Below are positions 60,170-64,000 of a stretch of 64,000 nt of DNA, one piece after another. Location of the stretch: positions 62,001 to 126,000 of the forward strand of contig JAURWS010000020.1 of the NCBI GenBank assembly GCA_030654835.1, in the 5' to 3' direction. Every line of letters begins with the position of its first letter. Position 1 is the stretch's first letter. Below the pieces are notes generated by a model. It had not been told where the DNA came from and did not search any database. It worked only from the letters and a program-made list of their open reading frames with translations. This DNA comes from Gammaproteobacteria bacterium (GTDB lineage: Bacteria; Pseudomonadota; Gammaproteobacteria; Pseudomonadales; Pseudohongiellaceae). The translations under genes were made by a program, and so were the position numbers.

Positions 60170-60856
60170 GTGAGCAATGTAAATCTGGCCGGCATAGGCA
60201 TGACATCGCAGCGTACGCGTGAGCGCCTGATTGGTCGTCTGATCGAGCAGGGTATCGGCGACTGGTCGGTGCTCGACGTAATGCGCAGCACTCCGCGCCA
60301 TATCTTTCTGGAGGAGGCGCTGGCGCACAAAGCCTACGAGGATGTGTCATTGCCGATTGGCTACAACCAGACGATCTCCCAGCCTTATATCGTCGCCAAG
60401 ATGACCGAGGCGGTGCTGAAGAATCACCCGGCTCTGGAGCAAGGCAAGCTTGGCAATGTGTTGGAGGTCGGCACCGGCTGTGGTTATCAGACGGCGATCA
60501 TCGCGCCGCTTGCCCGCAAGGTCTACTCGGTGGAGCGCATCAAACCGCTGCTGGAAAAGGCGCGCAAGAACATCCGTCTGCTTGGATTGAACAACGTACA
60601 GTTCAAACACGACGATGGCAGTCTGGGCTGGAAAGAGAAGGGGCCCTTCGACGCGATTATCGCAGCGGCGGCACCGCAGCAGGTTCCTCAGGAGTTGCTG
60701 GCACAGCTCGCCGAGAACGGACGTTTGATCATCCCCGTGGGCGGTGATGACGTGCAGGAGCTGCGGCTGATCACGCGCACCGGGGACGAATTCAAGACCG
60801 AGATTGTGGCAGCCGTGCGATTTGTGCCGCTACTGGTCGGTCAGATACAAAACTGA
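60170..60856 (+). CDS. pcm: Protein-L-isoaspartate O-methyltransferase Pcm
   Basis: Pcm methylates isoaspartyl residues so that damaged proteins can be repaired. The 228-residue protein has RHIFLEEALAHKAYEDVSLPIG, YNQTISQPYIVAKMTE, the methyl-donor motif VLEVGTGCGYQ and the C-terminal FVPLLVG. The start is GTG 60170, with ATG 60200 as an alternative. The 3' end of the gene, from the last codons on, is duplicated downstream around a REP-like element. Confidence 0.94.
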   Translation: MSNVNLAGIGMTSQRTRERLIGRLIEQGIGDWSVLDVMRSTPRHIFLEEALAHKAYEDVSLPIGYNQTISQPYIVAKMTEAVLKNHPALEQGKLGNVLEVGTGCGYQTAIIAPLARKVYSVERIKPLLEKARKNIRLLGLNNVQFKHDDGSLGWKEKGPFDAIIAAAAPQQVPQELLAQLAENGRLIIPVGGDDVQELRLITRTGDEFKTEIVAAVRFVPLLVGQIQN

Positions 60857-60953
60857 TCGAAACGAACCATTCAGGACCAGTGTGGGAGCGGGCCCCGCCC
60901 GCGATAGGTTCAGATACAAAACTGAGCGAAGCGAAACAAAACATTCAGGAGCG
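60839..60953 (+). repeat. Duplicated pcm 3' end flanking a REP-like element
   Basis: The left copy (60839-60880) and right copy (about 60907-60953) share CAGATACAAAACTGA, then CGAA, CGAA and CATTCAGGA in the same order, about 68 bp apart, with small changes. The left copy spans the pcm stop codon. The right copy runs up to the popT ribosome binding region. Confidence 0.75.
60881..60908. repeat. REP-like palindromic element
   Basis: The sequence TGTGGGAGCGGGCCCCGCCC, continuing GCGATAGG, resembles the head of Pseudomonas REP elements (GTGGGAGCGGGC...GCCCGCGA). It contains an imperfect palindrome, GCGGGC/GCCCGC, able to form a hairpin. Other copies were not seen in this window. Confidence 0.6.
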
Positions 60954-60955
60954 AT

Positions 60956-61867
60956 ATGCAAGACAGGTCTGAGGCGACACTGAAGGGCAGGCTGGTGCTG
61001 TTTGGCAAAGGCATGGCCATGGGCGTCGCCGATTCTGTTCCGGGCGTTTCCGGCGGCACCATCGCCGTCATGGTGGGCATCTATGAGGAGTTGGTCAATT
61101 CGCTGAAAGGCTTGAATCCCCTCGTTCTGCATACGCGCTGGGGCGGTGGTCCGCTGCAGTTCTGGCGCAATATCAACGGCGGCTTTCTGCTGACATTGCT
61201 GCTTGGCATCGTCACCAGCCTCTATCTCAGTGCCAACACCGTGTTGTATCTGCTGGACAGCCAATACCCGCTGATGATGGCTTTTTTTGCCGGGCTGGTG
61301 TTTGCCTCTACCTGGTTTCTGCAGCGCCAGGTGCTGCATTGGGGCGGGGTCGAAGTCGGCATGACGCTCCTGGGTGCGGCGGTAGCGCTGGTGGTATCTC
61401 TTGCCAATCCCATGTCCGGTGACTCTGGCTTGGTCTATTTGTTTTTCTGCGGGATGCTGGCGATCTGCGCGATGATACTGCCGGGCATCTCTGGCGCGTT
61501 CGTGCTGATCCTGCTGGGCGCCTACGACTACGTCCTCGCCGCTCTGCGGGCGCTGAATTTCCCTGTCATTCTGGTGTTCGCGAGTGGTTGTGCCATTGGT
61601 TTGCTGAGCTTCTCGCATCTGCTGTCCTGGACCTTCTTCCATTACCGGCAGCAGACTTACGCCTTCCTGACCGGCATGCTGGCCGCGTCCGTATTGGTGT
61701 TGTGGCCCTGGAAGCAGACGGTGAACGGTGAAATTACCTTCCTTTCACCTGCCGGTTTCGAGGCGACAACCGGACAGCCCGCGCAACTGCTGACCGTGCT
61801 TCTGCTGGTGGTAGTGGGCTATGCTGTCGTGGCAATTTTTGAAAGAATCACCAACAGGAAACTGTAA
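60956..61867 (+). CDS. popT: PopT/DUF368 polyprenyl-phosphate transporter
   Basis: DUF368 proteins have been shown in other bacteria to translocate undecaprenyl phosphate back to the cytoplasmic face. The 303-residue product has about eight membrane segments and the family's SVPGVSGGTIAVMVGIYEEL motif near residue 23, with a second copy-like segment MILPGISGAFVLILLGAYDY near residue 180, consistent with inverted repeats. Its placement between pcm and nlpD is unusual compared with E. coli. GCGAT and CAGGAGCGAT precede the ATG. Confidence 0.85.
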   Translation: MQDRSEATLKGRLVLFGKGMAMGVADSVPGVSGGTIAVMVGIYEELVNSLKGLNPLVLHTRWGGGPLQFWRNINGGFLLTLLLGIVTSLYLSANTVLYLLDSQYPLMMAFFAGLVFASTWFLQRQVLHWGGVEVGMTLLGAAVALVVSLANPMSGDSGLVYLFFCGMLAICAMILPGISGAFVLILLGAYDYVLAALRALNFPVILVFASGCAIGLLSFSHLLSWTFFHYRQQTYAFLTGMLAASVLVLWPWKQTVNGEITFLSPAGFEATTGQPAQLLTVLLLVVVGYAVVAIFERITNRKL

Positions 61868-61887
61868 CTGTGATGGAAAGGGTTTTG

Positions 61888-63081
61888 ATGAACGGAAACG
61901 GAATGGCGAATCGGGTATCTAACTCTGCAGCGGATGGGCGTATGCGTGCCGGGTTTTCTGCAGTAGTACGAGCAGTTGTGTTGGCAGGGCTGGCCCTGGC
62001 GCTGCAGAGCTGTGGAGGGCGCTATCAGGCGCCGCTGGATGACCAAAGCGCAGTCCTGGAGCGCACGGCGCCGCCAATCTATTCGACCACCGGCCCTTCG
62101 TCGGTCGGCGGTGTGGCTGACAGCGCCCCCATGTCCTCATCCAGCACGGCGTCCGGTGCCACTGTGGCTCCCGCACGCGCGATCGCTGCCGGAGTGCGGG
62201 TGCAGCCTGCCGATGGCGTGAACGTCAACGTTGTGAATGATCCGGGCGGTATTCGTCGAACCTCGATTGCTCGACAGCCGCTGGGCGGCAGTGCGCCGGT
62301 ATCTCCACAGGAACCGGCACCTGCGATTGCTCCAGCCAGTTCACCCTCTGTCAGCAGCCCGGCTGTCGGTGCCGCTTCTGCGAACGCTGCCGCCACGCAA
62401 GCTCCCGCTCCGCTGGTCGGGCAGAGCCATATCGTTGCCCGTGGTGAAACGCTCTATTCGATCGCCTGGCAATATTCGCTGGACTACCGGGCGCTGGCAC
62501 TGGCCAATAACCTGCAAGCTCCCTATACCATCTATCCGGATCAACGGCTTTCCTTGAATATCGGCGGTGTCTCCAACAACGCGCTGCAGAGTGTGCCCGC
62601 AATTCCAGCAGCTCCCGCCGGCACCGCAGCGGTGGCCAGCGGGCAGCGCCCGGCGGCGGCGGAGGCCAGTCGGCGCACAGGTAACGTGCCAAGTCGTGTC
62701 ATCGAAGATATCGCCTGGCAATGGCCGGTGGAGGGGCGCGTACTGCGAACCTTCAGTGGCAGTGCTGCCACCACCAGCCGGGGAATCGATATCGGTGCGC
62801 GCCGTGGTGACCCCGTCTATGCAGCCGCCGATGGCGACGTGGTGTACTCTGGGCGCGGCATACAAGGGCAGGGTGATCTGATCATCATTCGTCACAGTGC
62901 TCGCCATCTGAGCGCGTACTCTCATAACAGCAGCATGCTGGTCAGTGAGGGAGCGCGGATTCGGGCTGGCGACAAGATTGCCGAAGTCGGCACCGACAGT
63001 CGCGGCTCTGAGCTATTGCATTTCGAGGTGCGCGTGGACGGCGCCCCTGTCGATCCAGCGCGCTATCTGCCTGCCCGCTGA
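61888..63081 (+). CDS. nlpD: NlpD, LysM/LytM lipoprotein activator of amidases
   Basis: NlpD is an envelope lipoprotein that activates the amidase AmiC at the septum. It has a lipobox (LALQSC), a Ser/Ala/Pro-rich linker, a LysM domain (HIVARGETLYSIAWQYSLDY...), and a C-terminal LytM domain. The catalytic His of active LytM enzymes is replaced (SRGIDIG), as in E. coli NlpD, so it should be non-enzymatic. ATG 61888 follows GGAAAGGG; GTG 61870 or ATG 61873 would add a few residues. rpoS follows, as is typical. Confidence 0.9.
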   Translation: MNGNGMANRVSNSAADGRMRAGFSAVVRAVVLAGLALALQSCGGRYQAPLDDQSAVLERTAPPIYSTTGPSSVGGVADSAPMSSSSTASGATVAPARAIAAGVRVQPADGVNVNVVNDPGGIRRTSIARQPLGGSAPVSPQEPAPAIAPASSPSVSSPAVGAASANAAATQAPAPLVGQSHIVARGETLYSIAWQYSLDYRALALANNLQAPYTIYPDQRLSLNIGGVSNNALQSVPAIPAAPAGTAAVASGQRPAAAEASRRTGNVPSRVIEDIAWQWPVEGRVLRTFSGSAATTSRGIDIGARRGDPVYAAADGDVVYSGRGIQGQGDLIIIRHSARHLSAYSHNSSMLVSEGARIRAGDKIAEVGTDSRGSELLHFEVRVDGAPVDPARYLPAR

Positions 63082-63130
63082 CTCGCCGATTTTCGGCCCC
63101 AGTCTGCAACTCCCCAAATGTGCCTTTTCT

Positions 63131-63163
63131 GACGCACGGCCAGGCATGAACGTGGCGTGCGTC
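63131..63163 (+). terminator. Hairpin after nlpD
   Basis: GACGCAC (63131-63137) pairs with GTGCGTC (63157-63163), and GCCA/TGGC extend the stem past a one-base bulge. A pyrimidine-rich stretch follows but no run of T, so termination is possible but not certain. Confidence 0.45.
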
Positions 63164-63252
63164 GCTCTTCCTTCTCAACTCATCTCATAATTCCAGCAGC
63201 CGTCAATTTCTGGGACGTTCCCTGTTGCCTCGCAAATAATGGAATGGTAAGT

Positions 63253-63273
63253 TCCGGTCGCCTGTTCACCGGA
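63253..63273. promoter_or_regulatory. Small inverted repeat upstream of rpoS
   Basis: TCCGGT (63253-63258) and ACCGGA (63268-63273) form a perfect 6-bp inverted repeat with a 9-bp spacer, 140 bp before rpoS. The 311-bp nlpD-rpoS gap otherwise holds the nlpD hairpin and a 29-codon ORF; no other gene was seen. Confidence 0.3.
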
Positions 63274-63321
63274 TGTGGGCAGGTACGTCAGGAATGAGGC
63301 TTACAAAAAAGGGGCAGTATT

Positions 63322-63411
63322 ATGGACGGTAATGTGGCTCGTACTGAAAACAGTAAAGAGCGCTTGCGATTGCACAACACAAGGAAACCATCATGGATGA
63401 TGAGGCGATAA
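63322..63411 (+). CDS. Possible 29-codon leader ORF overlapping the rpoS start
   Basis: ATG 63322 is preceded by AAGGGG at about the right distance and opens 29 codons that end in TAA at 63409-63411, inside rpoS in another frame (19-bp overlap). The peptide is basic (begins [19 protein letters not shown], ends MMRR). It does not resemble a known protein. It could couple translation to rpoS or be a chance ORF in the leader. Confidence 0.4.
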   Translation: MDGNVARTENSKERLRLHNTRKPSWMMRR

Positions 63412-64000
63412 GAACCATGGAAGAAGTGGTAGAGAGAAATGCTGTAGCTATTTTTGACGAAGTTGTAGAAGAGAATGTGGCGGACGACGCGCCATGCTGT
63501 CTGGGGTCTCTCGTCGGCTCCGCAGGGTGCCGAAAGACACCGGATATGACTCGGCTTTATCTCAACGACATTGGCTCCGCGCAGTTGCTGAGTGCGGAGG
63601 AAGAGGTCGAGTATTCGCGCAGGACGCGTGCAGGCGACACGGAAGGGCGCCGGATAATGGTTGTCAGCAACCTGCGTCTGGTGGTGAAGATCGCGCGTCG
63701 CTACGTCAATCGTGGGCTTGGTTTTCTCGACCTCGTGCAGGAAGGGAATCTGGGGCTTCTGCGGGCAGTCGAGAAGTATGATCCTGAGCGCGGCTTTCGC
63801 TTCTCCACCTACGCGACCTGGTGGATTCGACAGACCATCGAGCGTGCCATCATGAATCAGGCCCGAGTAATTCGTCTGCCGATTCATGTCCTCAAAGAGC
63901 TGAATATTTACCTGAAGACGACACGGGAATTTTCTCGTGTGCACGATCAGGATCCCAGCGTGGAACAACTTTCTCAACTGATGCTCAAACCGGTGGACGA
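63393..64000 (+). CDS. rpoS: RNA polymerase sigma factor RpoS, N-terminal two thirds
   Basis: RpoS directs the general stress and stationary-phase response. The gene runs off the window after 202 codons. The visible part has region 1.2 ([20 protein letters not shown]), region 2 ([52 protein letters not shown]) and the start of region 3 ([12 protein letters not shown]). YVNRG and the RxIRLPIH-type sequence distinguish it from RpoD. AAGGAAA lies 7 nt before ATG 63393. The N-terminal tail has an unusual Cys35-Cys36...Cys46 cluster. Its place after nlpD supports the call. Confidence 0.95.
   Translation, partial: MDDEAIRTMEEVVERNAVAIFDEVVEENVADDAPCCLGSLVGSAGCRKTPDMTRLYLNDIGSAQLLSAEEEVEYSRRTRAGDTEGRRIMVVSNLRLVVKIARRYVNRGLGFLDLVQEGNLGLLRAVEKYDPERGFRFSTYATWWIRQTIERAIMNQARVIRLPIHVLKELNIYLKTTREFSRVHDQDPSVEQLSQLMLKPVD

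Overview
This window is a stretch of the core chromosome of a gammaproteobacterium. The gene order nadB <- -> rpoE(algU)-mucA-mucD-lepA-lepB-DUF4845-rnc-era-recO, followed by cysM-rlmD-relA-mazG and by adk and tsaB, is the arrangement known from Pseudomonas and relatives. An AlgP-like lysine/alanine-rich protein, a long-form DapD and a divergent sdhE-cptA/ygfZ pair point the same way. Several Pseudomonas neighbours are missing from their usual places (mucB, pdxJ-acpS, dapC, surE), so the organism is probably a more distant, perhaps marine or freshwater, relative. The genus cannot be named from the sequence alone. No phage, transposon, CRISPR array, rRNA or tRNA gene was seen.

Layout. Bases 1-5.7 kb: the end of a membrane protein gene, selO, ygfZ, sdhE-cptA and nadB. 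Bases 5.9-14.7 kb: the envelope-stress sigma factor with its anti-sigma factor and periplasmic protease, then lepA-lepB-DUF4845-rnc-era-recO. Bases 14.8-20.4 kb: cysM, rlmD, relA, mazG. Bases 20.6-25.4 kb: adk, the histone-H1-like gene, tsaB, uppP, rsmJ. Bases 25.4-31.6 kb, minus strand: map-glnD-arsC-like-dapD-dapE. Bases 32.0-51.9 kb, plus strand: one long run of rpsB-tsf-pyrH-frr-uppS-cdsA-dxr-rseP-bamA-skp-lpxD-fabZ-lpxA-lpxB-rnhB-dnaE-accA. Bases 51.9-60.1 kb: tilS, pyrG-kdsA-eno-ftsB-ispD-ispF-truD. Bases 60.2-64 kb: pcm, popT (DUF368), nlpD and the first two thirds of rpoS, which runs off the window.

How the genes work together. Several pathways are spread over the window. Envelope stress: RpoE, MucA, MucD and RseP, with typical sigma-E clients BamA and Skp. 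Lipid A and Kdo: LpxD, FabZ, LpxA, LpxB, KdsA. Undecaprenyl phosphate: UppS makes it, UppP recycles it and PopT is predicted to flip it; Dxr, IspD and IspF supply the isoprenoid precursors. Lysine/DAP: DapD, DapE. Stringent and stationary-phase response: RelA, MazG, RpoS. Translation: S2, EF-Ts, RRF, EF4, Era, RNase III, RlmD, RsmJ, TsaB, TilS, TruD, Map.

No complete new system was found. The points most worth a second look are small: an rpoE operon without mucB whose MucA carries a CxxC pair; a perfect 15-bp inverted repeat inside selO; a REP-like element flanked by a duplication of the pcm 3' end; a 29-codon ORF with its own ribosome binding site overlapping the rpoS start; overlapping alternative hairpins before lepA; 12-bp tandem repeats at the coding ends of tsaB and dapD; an enlarged BamA; and an algP-like repeat gene between adk and tsaB.
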